Shown here: in pieces, positions 1 to 10,614 of the stretch
Numbering within the stretch: the stretch's first letter is position 1
How the letters are laid out: each line of letters opens with the position of its first letter
From: Hydractinia symbiolongicarpus
Lineage: Eukaryota; Cnidaria; Hydrozoa; Anthoathecata; Hydractiniidae
Assembly (NCBI RefSeq): GCF_029227915.1
Contig: NC_079885.1
Span: 11,459,001 to 11,523,000, forward strand
Length of the DNA: 64,000 nucleotides
Direction: 5' to 3'
Position numbers and translations under genes: made by a program
Notes under the pieces: model-generated
The model's input: the letters and a program-made list of their open reading frames with translations, nothing else
The model's database searches: none
Told to the model about the DNA's origin: nothing

Positions 1-106
1 GTCAGAATAAACCTTTTACAATCGTTAAAAATCTTTATTTATACCTTAATTGGGTCTGTAAACATCTTCAATTTTAAATAAATTTGCAAGGTCGCGTAAA
101 GTCGAG

Positions 107-1792
107 AGGACTAGGTTCAAATAAATCAGCATACGTCACATCGTGCAGAAAGTCCGTGAGCTCAGCAGCACACCTTCTAAAAGTTTGTTTACTTACTGTT
201 TACATTGTTCGTTGATAAGACGTCATGTAATAATGACGAAGATTATAACTTAGGAAACATAGAATCGGATAATTTTCTTCATGAAAAAGACTTACAGCCA
301 CACGACTTCGAACCTCTTGTGTCTCACAAGGGAGAAATTAATGGGGCTACGAACCGGTTAAAATGCCCACATTCGGTTTATTCTGCGCACATATTAAAAC
401 TCCGGCAAACGCGTTTTGCGCAATGAACAGGCCAGCGCACTTTGCTCGCTGGTTCAGTATTTTTTTCTGGAAAGTATATTACCAAGAAATATTTCAGCAA
501 GACTCATTCTGGATGAAAACATAACCAAGGCTGGAGAAGATGAAAATTCTAGATATATCTATATGTTCGAGTCTGTAAATTACATACATCCCGGAAATCA
601 GCTCGACTTTCGTGTAAGTCACTCAAGACGAAAACCAACAGCCGTCCCGTAGCCCCTGTAATAATAATGCAAAGTGACTAGCTTCCTTTTACTGACTCAA
701 AGCAACGTTCTAAGCAAAATATTTTCTATTTAAAGAAATAAAAAATATATTTAATGGCTTTTTTTAACATTCGTTTCGTCAAAAAACTTTATCATTTGCT
801 TCAGTAAAAAAGCTTTTCCTACTTTACAAGCCAATTTATTTTTATTTCACAGTTCAGCAATATTTTTCCTCAGCACGCGCTTTTTTTTTTCGCACAAATG
901 CAAACAAATTTTATGTAACGTTGGAATTTTCTCGGTATCCCTTTGATATGTGTGATCGCAAGATCGAATAATGTTTGGGTCATGAAAAGTTAGTAAAACG
1001 GGGGTATTAATATTGTATAAATAAAATTCATTCTTATGATTATGGTAGGTCATAAATGCGTTGCAGAAGCTACTGATTTATAAATGGTTGTTTTGACAAA
1101 GCTTTTTTAGAAACTGCATTATCAGCATTACATGGAGCCTTAAACAGTAACAAAGATTGAAGAAAATGGGTACATTTACCATCAAAAAGATTTGCCATCA
1201 AAAAGCTTCTTTTTTGAAAAACAAAGAATAGAAACTTGAGCGCTACGAAAGATACATGTGTAACTAGAAAACATTTTTGTCGGTGATTGTATTGGAAATT
1301 GGTATAATGTTCTTTTATTTAATATAAAAATGTACAAATGTTATTTGGTTGTGTTCTGTGGATATAAGTACAAATAATGAAATGAGAAGAAATGAGAAAC
1401 TTTGATTGCGTTCACTAGCTGAAATAGCATTTTTACAAAGTGGCAATATTTTAATATGGAAGTTTATTTCCTGGAGATCTCTTTTAAAAGAACTATCTGT
1501 GAAGTGCGCCAACCAAATATAAAAACTTTGATCGCTTGGTAGATCACCTGTACGACGTATTTTGTTTAGCCATTTTTGAGTTCTTTCTTCTGTGAAAACT
1601 TACTTCTTTACACTTCTCTGATCGATTGGTACATCGAAACGCAGAGCAACTAACCATTTTTTAAAGATTTAAACGTAAATTACATACAAAAAGAGATTTA
1701 ATGTAAGCTATAGGTCTCAACATGAACGTTCTCTGCGCTCGCCTAAACTTTCTGCACGATGTGATGTCATTATTTATAATCGGGTCCAGTCC
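107..1792. mobile_element. Possible old element bounded by imperfect inverted repeats
   Basis: The segment at about 107-155 is the reverse complement of about 1747-1792. The inner 18 bases (TCACATCGTGCAGAAAGT at 138-155) match perfectly, and matching continues outward with gaps (AGGACT at 107 and the complement of AGTCCT near 1787). This looks like a degraded terminal inverted repeat pair about 1.7 kb apart. No convincing transposase frame is seen inside; the short frames at 205-426 and 416-652 are not recognisable. Superfamily is not assigned. Confidence 0.4.
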
Positions 1793-1831
1793 TAAATGAA
1801 ATCACGCCTCTCTGTTAGCCACACAGGATAT

Positions 1832-2070
1832 GACGTCAGTTATTTTCACCCGTTTCCAAGTTATTTAGCCTTAAATTTAAAAGTGCAATGCAATGGCTTT
1901 ACTAATCTTAATATACCTTCCTTTAACGTCATATTGCTTTAACGTCAAAGTTTTCTAATTTACAGAACAAATTTAAAGGCGATGTTTTATAGACTTTATC
2001 AAAAATTTTTTATCCACTTTGCAAAAGTCACAGACAGACAGAACTGGCGTATATAGATATATGAAATAAT
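1832..2070. repeat. Dispersed repeat, related to 49116-49262
   Basis: The stretch starting GTCAGTTATTTTCACCC near 1835 and continuing through AAAAGTGCAATG is diverged but clearly related to the sequence at 49116-49262 in the first intron of DECR1. It ends in a run of CAGA units followed by TATATAGAT, and a similar tail follows the foldback element at 4422-4470. It is probably a SINE or MITE family. Confidence 0.5.
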
Positions 2071-2362
2071 GTAAAAATTATAATACAAAAATAAACTAGC
2101 ACAAATAATCCCACAAACTAATATAAAAACGCTTAAGTACCTCTTAAGATTTAGATCTGACTAACTAACCTAAGAGTCGACTAAATAACCTATAAGAGTC
2201 GAAAAAAATCTAAGCATGGACAAGTGAATTCAGAAAAACTTGCACTGCGTGTTACTCGGATAGAAACGGCGTTCTCAATTGCATGTGGTTGCAATTTCCG
2301 AATTTCTGCCCCGTCCCGGAGTTGCAGCAAATAAATGAATGTTTAAAGGCCGTACATCCCTT

Positions 2363-2368
2363 TTTATT
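2363..2368 (-). promoter_or_regulatory. Candidate poly(A) signal of the DEG/ENaC gene
   Basis: TTTATT on the plus strand reads AATAAA on the minus strand, about 80 bases past the stop codon at 2449. It is the nearest canonical hexamer downstream. Confidence 0.45.
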
Positions 2369-2448
2369 GTTTAACTAAATTTACCTATCGTGAACAATAT
2401 TTTGACACAAGTTAGCAAAAATATATAAAAAAAGTTTCGAGAGTTTTA

Positions 2449-5400
2449 TTACTTCGCAAACTTTGACGAGCACCGTAACAGCAGGTAGACGAATATTTCA
2501 GCGATTGACAAGATAGAGAATCCACACATCAAGCCTATAGTACCTCCTATTTCACTGAACAACTCCTCCCAGTGATATAACTCTTTTTCTTCAACCTTCT
2601 TATAAACATACGGACTTTGATACTTCAGTGTTAGCGTAAAACTAGTACTCCATGATGACTTCTTTAATAGGTAGCTAGAAGAAGTCACGTGATATTCTGT
2701 TTCGTTACATGGTGTTCGACAACTCGCAGAGTAATCTGAAATATTGGCTTCTCGCAAGCATTGATAAATGTCGAAGATGGTTTTGTTGCTGTGATACTTC
2801 TCATAAATATCTTTCGGAATGAATTTCCAGCAAAAATCATACGTATCTCCGCATTGTTTCAACACGTCCAAGCACTGGAGAGAATCTACACAATTCGTAA
2901 CAGAGTACTTTCCAGGAAATATATTCCTTTTGTCTGATTTTTGGCAGTCGGAGTGAAATGGAGCTTTCATTCGAATGTTTACTGTTTTCTGGAAGGTTAA
3001 AACGTAATCTAACGTTGGAGTTAAACGGACTGCATTGTCTTGTGAGAGCGGGTAATCTTTAGACTCATGAATGATAGCTTCTAAAACATCCCTATCTTTG
3101 TTAAAAAATCTGCTGCTGATGCCAATTTCTAACTCAATCTCACCACGCATGTTAAAATAATCTCCCTTGTAATTCCACGTAAAGCAATCGTCGCCCATCC
3201 CGGGAGTGCTAATAAGATATTCTTGACTAATATCTGCATTCATGCATAAATTACGTGACAGACACGTGACACGGTAGTTCGCGTTTTTCCAACTTATAGA
3301 ACCAGACGAAGCTGACATAGACCACGTTCCAACTTTCGAGGAATTGTCTCTTTCGCAAGATTTCCATATCAAGCTACTCAGTTGAATTGAACCGGCGATA
3401 CCAAAGCCGCAAAAGGTACTCTTGCGCATGCGCTTTTTACAGAAAGTAATCGTTGGAAATATATTTGTGGATGTGATAATGGTACTACTGTCGATGTATG
3501 TTTCATGCCCAGTGTATTTGACAACCAAAGTATGGAGCAGCCACACTGCAACGGATATACCAACGATTAAGCAAATCAACCAGAAAACCTTTTCAATGGG
3601 ATGGCCATACAAGATTTTAGATAAACCAATCACTGAGAAACCTTCGCCATAATCTCTGGCTTTCGCCTTGATCTTGTCCTTGTTTTCTTTTAAATAATCG
3701 TCCAATCTTTGATCACTTTCAGAATCGCTTTCTTTCTTTTCGCCATCTTTTAATTCTAAGATAAATTTGATTACACGTACATCATTTGCACAATACACAA
3801 TATATTTCGAAAGAAATCCGTTTATAAAAAACTAGAGGCCGGAGCTTCAAACAAATAACTTTTAGTACTGGATTTTTTAGGCTTCAAAATCTTAAGGAGC
3901 TTATAAAAGTAATTTTCCCCGAAATATATTTTCGTGAAGTCTTTGCACATATGCTTCTGTTATATAAGAGAACACATCTTTCAAGGCGGAAGCTTTCACA
4001 CAATTAATTGTTGCAATTTTATATATAAAAGATAAATATATATAAATAAAAAATGCTCAATTCAGCATAAAAAGAACGGACGAACCCGTAGATTTTTCCA
4101 CAGGCCATCGACTAGTTTTTTTAATTAGTTGCCATGGTAACACTTTAGTAGTCAAAATTTAGGCAAAATATGATATTTCCTGCTTGACACCAAACAAAAT
4201 AGCTGAATAATAACATACACGACTTTAAGCGCGTTCTCGACCATTTGTGTTTCGCAAGCGTCGCAGCCATGAATTAACTAAAATGATTTGAATCATAATT
4301 TACGGAACAGATGCTGAATTTATAGGACTAGTCGTTAGCCCGTGGAAAATCTACGGGTTCGCCCGTCCTTTTTATACCGCATTGCGTGCTTCTCGCTATT
4401 GCGCAGCTACGCTACCATTTTGTGTGACAGACAGACAGACAGACAGACATATACGGGCATTATAATATAGATAAAGTGGGTAATTTCTCGGAAGAATAAC
4501 TGGAAGTAAAAACTGCGATCAAAAAGCCGAGAAAAACTTATTAATAAATATTTTGAAGTCATAACATTATTTTGACCTCTAAAGCACCTAATGCCGAAGA
4601 CCAGAGTTCAACTTCGTCGGCAAGGGTTTCTTGTCTAAGTCTAAGCCGCTAGCGCCTACTTGACGGCTAAACAAGCATCGGCCTCAATGTTAAGAAGGGA
4701 CAAGGTTGACCAGAGTTTAGTTTGCAGGGCACATCGTTAGAGCAGCTCCCTGATTGCTTTAACTCCGCATTTAACAATCAGAACCGTAATATATTGTTTT
4801 GAGAGGCCTAAAAGCGTTAAAAACTACGAAGAAGCAGGAAAGCCCTCGAATAAAGTCGATTGCTATGGGCGTTGCTATGCTATTTTTTCGTCTTTAATTT
4901 CCACTATTTGCTTCAAAAATAATTTTAGACAAGTTTTGTGAAAACGCTTCATATTTAGGGCGCAAATGAGCGTATTGCCTTTTTCGAATCATTTTGTTTT
5001 TACAACGTTTGCGTAGCGTTTTAGTAAAAACATTTCTTAATAAAAACAACAAAGAAGGAGTGACGTATTATTGTTGAGATCTGCAATGTTTTTTATTGAT
5101 AGGAAAAGCAGTTAATTTTTTTTTTCTATTGCTTTAAAAAACTTATTCTCCCTATATCCTTCCAATTATAAGCTTAGAAAAAAAAGCTTTATCTCAGCAT
5201 TTTTATTTTCTTTAAAATCCACTACCTCATCAAAATGTGTTTAATAGTTCTTTACCGACTTTTACAAAGGATTTTATTTTGAGATAATATTTAAGCTTGT
5301 CTTTTACGTTGCTGTTTTTCATCTGTTTTATGCACGAGCAGTATATTTTGCAGAACATAACCATTAGGAATTTTCTGAAAGAATATGCACATACTTTTCT

Positions 5401-5722
5401 TAAAAAAAAAGCGAGAAAAGGCTTCAATCTAAGGTATTCTTACTTTGCACATGTCCAGCCTAAGATTAGTCATGAAAACAAATAAAATTTTTTAGGTGTT
5501 TAATCAGCGAGTGAAAAATACACCCACGGTTTTGCTTGTCGCATATGTTCCAGTTATCAGATGTCTGTATGTCCTTATTCACTGTGCTTTTTAAGAAAAA
5601 CCGAACAATGTTATAAAATATAAATAAAACTCTAACTTACTTGTCAACTTTATTTTTTCATCGTCACTTTCGTCAGATGAACTTTGACGGTGATCTTTTT
5701 CTTCTGTTGTCGCTCCGTACAT
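2449..5722 (-). CDS. DEG/ENaC/ASIC-family sodium channel subunit (HyNaC-like), two exons
   Basis: Amiloride-type cation channel subunit of the plasma membrane. The long frame at 2449-3798 is only the second exon. A minus-strand acceptor (CTTAG) precedes 3755, and an upstream coding exon 5641-5722 ends at a GTAAGT donor in the matching phase. CDS = 5722..5641 joined to 3755..2449, 462 aa. The acidic serine-rich N-terminus is followed by the pre-TM1 motif (SVIGLSKIL), TM1 (about residues 84-105), FPTITFC just after TM1, a cysteine-rich extracellular region including CRTPCNETEY, and TM2 with SEIGGTIGLMCGFS near residues 428-441, then a very short cytoplasmic tail. Family members form trimers and in cnidarians include neuropeptide-gated channels. 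Oddities: the usual His of the His-Gly gating motif is Ile, and the G-A/S-S selectivity filter reads G-F-S. The 1.9-kb intron carries a foldback element. The ligand is unknown. Confidence 0.9.
4069..4375. mobile_element. Foldback/MITE-like element in the channel-gene intron
   Basis: Arms of about 48 bases (4069-4116 and 4327-4375) are inverted copies with few mismatches; each contains GAACCCGTAGATTTT or its complement. The spacer is about 210 bases and non-coding. A CAGA-rich tail with TATAATATAGAT follows at 4422-4470 and may belong to the same insertion. Confidence 0.65.
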
Positions 5723-6708
5723 TGTCGAAGTTAAAATACCAGCTAATGTGTGACTTTAAAATTTATGTATATAATTAAAACAGGAGAGCTTATTTAATAC
5801 ACTCCTCCTCCGAGAATTTAACAATTATAAAACAATCTTTACAAAAGCATTTTGTTTTTTGTTGTTTTCTTTACTCAGAGATAACTGTTCCAATAAGAGC
5901 AACGACTTTGACATCTGTAAACGTTCATATCCAAAATTCCAAATTAGGTAGTGTTTTAAGATTTAAATTTGTCTCGAAGGCACTCAGTATCACCGCATGA
6001 TCGCAAGAGAAAAACAGTCCCAGGAACTGGGATATTGTTACATTTATGTGCTTAGTAGAGCGTACATGTTTTTTGTCCAAGAAGCTTTTTAAAAGGAATG
6101 TTGAGGTTCAGGTTTTGCCAAAAATAAACACATTAAGAACGTACTAAACCCGTGAGTCTAAAAAAAGCCTAATTACTAAGAAACACTTATTTCCACGTAT
6201 TGCTCTTTGAAAGAACTCAATTAAGAACATTGAAGGCTCAATAATGTTAAAATATGAGCACATCTAGCTTAGACTAGGTCAACAATGTACATGCTGGCGG
6301 CAGTGGTTAAATTGGCAGATGTAGATACAGTGAAAAAGAAATCATCCAAATCACATATTCAGGATCTTAGAAAGCAGTCTAGATATTTTAAAAAAAATTT
6401 AATTCCTACTTAGATAGAATTCACCGCCGGACACGGTTAGATTATCAAGCACTGAGAAATCAATTGACCGTTGGGTAAGAAGATGATCAAATTAAAAATA
6501 AAGTTCCTAATAAAATCTAGGTATACCATTTGGGACCCCCAGTGTCCATTATATCTATAATGCATTTTTCTTTGCGTCACACGCGATGGACCACAAGAGT
6601 ACACCCGTGAGATTTTCATCTTTGCTTGTGAATCAGTTAATCTAACGCTTAAACAAATGAACAAAATGCGTTTGCCGGTGTGTGTGTAAATCCAGAAGAA
6701 GAAAAGTC
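5723..6708. promoter_or_regulatory. Intergenic region between two divergent genes
   Basis: About 1 kb separates the start codon of the DEG/ENaC gene (minus) from that of the cysteine-rich secreted protein (plus), so it must contain both promoters. An AT-rich TATA-like stretch (TTATGTATATAATT, 5762-5777) lies just upstream of the channel start. No other element can be named with confidence. Confidence 0.4.
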
Positions 6709-9599
6709 ATGTGTAGTAACAACATGATGATTGTAATATTTGTGTTACTAACGGCTTGTGTCAGTATGTCATGGCAATACTCTCTCAACAAGTTGAACAA
6801 CTTCGACGCACAAGTCAAAAGTACACACGGTAACAAACTTTCTGTTTTCAAAACAATCTAAATTTTTTCCAGTTGGCGTAAGCGGATAGGCTTTAAATAT
6901 GTTATTTTCTTCCCTTCGTTATAATTTTGCTTTTAGCAGAAGATTAACTGTTGAAATTTCCCCTTCGTTATAATTTTCCATCATATTTCCCAAACAAGGC
7001 GCTTATTTAGTCGGAATACTTCACTTCTTCTCGCTCTTGACTATAACAGCATTTTTATCATTTTTTGTTGAGGTTGGTTTGTTACTATGTCCACAATCTT
7101 GGTTTACCTTATCGTAAACTTCTGAAAGTAACCCCCTGGACTTATTTATACAAGTTATAAGCTTTTTATTGTGGGCTTAGATACAGGGGGTCATATACAT
7201 GGAAAACATTAGCATTAAATCAGAAAATAAAGAATATTACACAAAACAGAAAAATAATAATCTAGTTACCTATCTTTTCCAAACAATGGATTTGAATCTA
7301 TGTAATGCATTTTTTGGCTCCAAATTATTAACTTTTTACCAGTCCTCTTATCCTCTTTTTACTTGCCACACTTTTCAAAAAGCAATGAATTTGTAATCGT
7401 TTTTACCCCGAAAGAAAGTTTTTTGCAACTACGTACAAATCCTCCACAGAATATATTTTAAAGTTGAGAATGGAGAAAATTAATACCTAAATCTACAAAT
7501 GCAATATACACGTTATATTATTAAAATAAATCTGAGGCTGGAGGATGTTTTAATTCTGTTCCTAATATAAGAAAAAAGTTCATAATTTAGCCCCGTTCGG
7601 TTTTTTTTATGATTTTTTTATGATAAATTCATTGTGAAATACGTTCTTACATTGTCAAGTTTGTACAATTTTTATTTCTTTGGATTATATAAGTTTGTAC
7701 TTTTTAAGAACCACGTAGCTAATTACCAACATTAAATAAAAAAACAATACTGTCAAAAAGCTAAGCTCCTGCGTTTTAAAAATGATGATGATTTAGACTA
7801 TATCTGAAAGCTATGCTGATAAATTTATTTTTTCTGATTTTCCATGTTCTCTTTATTCCTGCCCCTTGAAGTGGTTACAGCAAATTTTATCTACAGATTG
7901 CTCATTACTTGCTAGAATGCTACAATCTTCAAAATAAAAATGACAAGTCATATTTGTTTATATTTTAGACTCGAGTTACCCGTCGTCAATCTTCAAGTAT
8001 CCTATTTGCTTAACCGATAGTGATTGCCTGTTTCCGTGGGGAAAATGCGTTGCGCCAATCTGTATGCGCATGTGCAAGAAAACACGTCCATGTTCAGAGC
8101 ATGAATTTTGCTACCCAAAGTTAGGGGTTTGTATTCCAAAGTTAATCCGCAGAAGATACACTAGCAAGTGTGACCAGGAAAGTCATTGTTTACTTAACGA
8201 AATTTGTGATCGTGGTCAGTGTGTTAGCAAAAAAGATAAAGTACCGTGTGAGTTTCGCGGTCAATGCAAGGCAAATGAGATATGTGTTTCTGGGTACTGC
8301 GTAAAGTTTTTCTGCACTGGAAAAGCATGTTTTAATGTGGACAATATGTGCATAGTGGATTCGGATTGTAATGGCACCGATGTATGTATGAAGGGAAAAT
8401 GTTTAGACCCATTTCCCATTACCTGCAAGTTGTCGACAGATTGTGAATCTCATGAAACATGCATCTTTGGATTTTGCAAGAAGATTCAATGTGAAAAAAA
8501 GTCAGATTGTGCAGAGGAAGAAGAGTGTCTCCATCGCAGATGCATATCCTTGCAAAAAATTATTTTGACAAAACTTTGTGAGACTAACAATCATTGTTTT
8601 GAAGGGGAAGAGTGTAAAAGTCAGAAATGTGTAGCGATGGAGCTGGTAAATAGGAAACAGAAGACAATTCTATTCACAACAACTAATCCAGTGTCGTTAG
8701 CCAATCAAAAAACGGTAAAGAAAGCTTCCACCAATCCCACACAAGCATTGACAAATAACAAGGAAATATTGCCTAAAAATTTTCTATGTGACTGCGAAAA
8801 AGAGGAAAACTGTGTTATAAGTGACTGTTTTACAAAACAAAAAAATGGAGGAACAAGCAAAACGGCAACGCGTGCGAGTAGTGTCAACTTAAAAGCTATT
8901 ATCAAAGAATTATTAAAAGAAGAGGAAAACAAGTTATTATTTGAAATCTCGAATCGTAAGCAGTTGACAGAAAATAAGGAAGTAAAAGTGTTTCAACGCA
9001 GACTAGAAGAGACAGACGAAAGAAGAAATAAGAATCTAAAGAGTAAATTTAACGTAGGAATTAAAAACTTTTTGCCATCTGCTGTTTCTTTTCTAAAAGA
9101 GAGCAGTACCATCAACGACAATCTAAGAAAAAATACCAACACTATCAAAAATGACGTCGTTACGACGGACAAAAGCATCGAACAAATTGTTGAATACGGC
9201 GAAAACTGTATCAACGACGGTGACTGCTCTAATGAAAAATGTTGTGTTTTAGGAGTGTGCGTGAAGACTGATGACTGTTTAATACATCAACACGACAAAC
9301 ATACTATTGCTGAAGTAAAAGACACTCTGGCATGTCTGGACAACTCGCAGTGCTCTGGAGATGAAGTAATTTGCCATTTAGGATATTGCAAGCCCGACAC
9401 ACATGAACTAAAACAAAAGGAAATTCACAGTACTTGTTCTAGCGAGAATCCGTGTAAGCGGCCTCATCAAGCTTGTTTGCTTGGCGCATGCGTTGACGCT
9501 TTTAAAATTAATGATTTTGTACCGTGCACTTATAATGGCACTCGTTGTGAAGATAAAAATCGAATTTGTGTGATGAGAGCTTGTATATTTGCAACTTAA
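6709..9599 (+). CDS. Secreted cysteine-rich repeat protein, two exons
   Basis: Exon 1 is 6709-6829 and ends at GGTAAC; exon 2 is 7969-9599 after a TTTTAG acceptor. The phases match (one base plus two), giving 583 aa. Exon 1 begins with a clear signal peptide (MCSNNMMIVIFVLLTACVSM). Exon 2 encodes about eleven copies of a short module of the form C-x5/6-C-x4/6-C-x3/5-C, for example CKLSTDCESHETCIFGFC. About seven are N-terminal and four C-terminal, separated by roughly 180 residues rich in Lys, Glu and Asn with a probable coiled coil. The spacing recalls EB-module or Dickkopf/prokineticin-type disulphide modules, but no family is assigned. Expected to be extracellular or in secretory granules. 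AATAAA at 9713 fits the 3' end. An intron of 1.1 kb separates the signal peptide from the repeats. Confidence 0.8.
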
Positions 9600-9712
9600 A
9601 TATCGGAAATATATGTAAATTTCCATATGTAAAATTACCATCTCGAGATATTGCCGTTTTTATGATCACAAATCAGTCGATCCTTACATATCATTTTAAA
9701 TCTTGGAAAAAG

Positions 9713-9718
9713 AATAAA
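9713..9718 (+). promoter_or_regulatory. Candidate poly(A) signal
   Basis: AATAAA about 115 bases after the stop codon of the cysteine-rich secreted protein. Confidence 0.5.
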
Positions 9719-9829
9719 TTAATGTTACAACTCATTAAATATAAGCTTGTTTTTATTAACCCTGTTCGGTACGGACTTTTTCAAACATTATATGACGGGG
9801 AGGAATTCTCTCCCCTCTCGAACTTTTAA

Positions 9830-10575
9830 TGGACTTTTCCAAATCGAATCAAGCCTGAAACACATTTCGTCATAAAAGCAACAAGATGGCAACCACGAAT
9901 TTTTGTTTATGTCAGCACCTTGTGTGACATCATGGGAAGCTTAAAATTTGTCTAAAATATTATTTGCTTCAAATTCAATTACTTTAATTCTGGAAGGAAT
10001 TTTAACATTTAACAAATATAACCATTTTTTAGTTTCTGACAGTCAAATAAGTTATTCAACATATTTATGAATTACCCCGAAAATTGCCCGAAAATCCGAT
10101 TTTCCGATTTCCGTGTAATATACGAAAAAAATCAAAAATTAAATTAATTAGGTGTCCAAAACTCATAGAATGATTCCCCTTAATGTTTAATGTCCCGAGA
10201 TTCATGGCACAAAACATATGACATGCAAGTATCTAGTTGATAAACACGAAAGCTCGGAAAGTATCATAACCATGTAGCGTAACAAACTGGCAGGGGCGAA
10301 ATCTATATCGGCCCTAAATGAACTATCTTTTTTAGCCGTAAGTAAACCATGTCAGATCTAAGTGAAATAGATCGGACCTATTATAGAAATCTTCGCATAA
10401 TCCATAAAAAACAATTTTCCCTTAAGCAAGAGAGCTCAATGAAATAAAAAAGGACAACCATGCTAATAAAATAAAACTTTTTTATTTTACATAAAATTTT
10501 CAACTCAGAATGTAAACTAAAAAATATCAAAGCTTTGTATTTTAGAGATATTTTGATTCTTAATGCACTAAAAAA

Positions 10576-10614
<39 letters not shown>

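Noticed and set aside
205-426. Possible N-terminal fragment of a P2X7-like transposon-associated protein (LQPHDFEPLVS)
   Set aside because: Only a short acidic stretch resembles that group; no downstream conserved cysteine-rich domain is present.
3378-3652. Alternative frames within the channel gene
   Set aside because: Shadows of the DEG/ENaC exon.
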